From an uncultured Armatimonadota bacterium (GTDB lineage Bacteria; Armatimonadota; Fimbriimonadia; Fimbriimonadales; Fimbriimonadaceae), in contig CAIYLG010000034.1 of assembly GCA_903927025.1 (NCBI GenBank), positions 16,906 through 80,905 of the forward strand: DNA of 64,000 nucleotides, written 5' to 3'. Under the pieces are notes generated by a model, which was not told the origin of the DNA, made no database searches, and saw only the letters and a list, made by a program, of their open reading frames with translations. Positions 63,947-64,000 of the stretch are shown in pieces. Position 1 is the stretch's first letter. Each line of letters starts with the position of its first letter. A program made the position numbers and the translations under genes.

Positions 63947-64000
63947 TTTAAACTAGAATTTGTCGACCAACCAAAGTTGGTCGGGATGGCGAGATTCGAA

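Larger units (their letters stand above)
63761..64000 (-). repeat. Tandem array of tRNA-like units (two full, third cut by window end)
   Basis: Units begin (on the plus strand) with a GACCAA...TTGGTC hairpin at 63761, 63857 and 63965, giving periods of 96 and 108 bases. Each then holds a stretch whose reverse complement is a tRNA 3' half with T-arm GTGAGTTCGAATCTCGC and 3' end CATCCCGACCA. The hairpin takes in the CCA. Open reading frames across the array repeat the same peptide and are not genes. The array continues past base 64000. Confidence 0.7.

Noticed and set aside
63761..64000. CRISPR array
   Set aside because: Units of 96-108 bases with no short repeat/unique spacer pattern; content is tRNA-like.

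Overview
The window reads as chromosomal DNA of a moderately GC-rich, probably free-living Gram-negative-type heterotroph. Many secreted polysaccharide-active and peptidase genes, very long proteins built from a VGG-type beta-strand repeat, a bacterial myo-inositol oxygenase and sparse Shine-Dalgarno sites would suit the Armatimonadota (Fimbriimonadales-like). This placement is inference from gene content; no rRNA or other phylogenetic marker is present. No rRNA gene, CRISPR array or recognisable transposase was found.

Layout. 1-6.2 kb: end of a GNAT acetyltransferase gene, a TPR hybrid histidine kinase, a DinB-fold protein, two thioredoxin-fold proteins and a secreted alpha/beta hydrolase. 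6.3-25.2 kb: three giant secreted proteins sharing one ~85-residue repeat, fused to a PQQ-type propeller, a sedolisin (S53) protease or a C-terminal propeller-like domain. Between them lie a TPR sulfotransferase, a subtilisin, a small P-loop kinase and a BNR/MoaD-like/MoeZ-like set. 25.3-32.6 kb: polysaccharide deacetylase, parallel beta-helix protein, a split two-component regulator and a GH78 rhamnosidase. 33-40.6 kb: one minus-strand run encoding a sugar ABC importer (no ATPase), a small exported protein, myo-inositol oxygenase and a tricorn-like protease. 40.6-44.6 kb: two non-coding repeat arrays flank a GH2-type glycosidase and a VOC protein. 45-52 kb: S41 protease, TPR protein, fused PabB-PabC and a secreted glycosidase. 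52.1-55.8 kb: a tightly overlapped four-gene operon (methyltransferase, FAD oxidoreductase, SRPBCC/cyclase-like protein, ketosynthase) that looks like a small polyketide-type pathway. 55.9-60.3 kb: aldo/keto reductase, membrane protein, YtcJ-like amidohydrolase, ThuA-like protein. 60.5-64 kb: an accessory-looking end with a DIP1984-family gene carrying an apparent early stop, a tRNA-Ser-like relic, a second copy of the membrane protein, a self-inhibited Fic protein behind an AT-rich promoter, a GIY-YIG nuclease and a tandem array of tRNA-like units running off the end.

How it fits together: most of the window serves outside-the-cell degradation of polymers (proteases, glycosidases, deacetylase) and uptake of the products. 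The observations most worth following are the tRNA-like array beside Fic and GIY-YIG, the two membrane-protein paralogues sharing a palindrome that encloses their -10 box, the LuxR protein fused to a degenerate HisKA helix pair with its receiver in a separate overlapping gene, the four-gene polyketide-like operon, and the ordered C-terminal repeat triplet shared by two giant secreted proteins.
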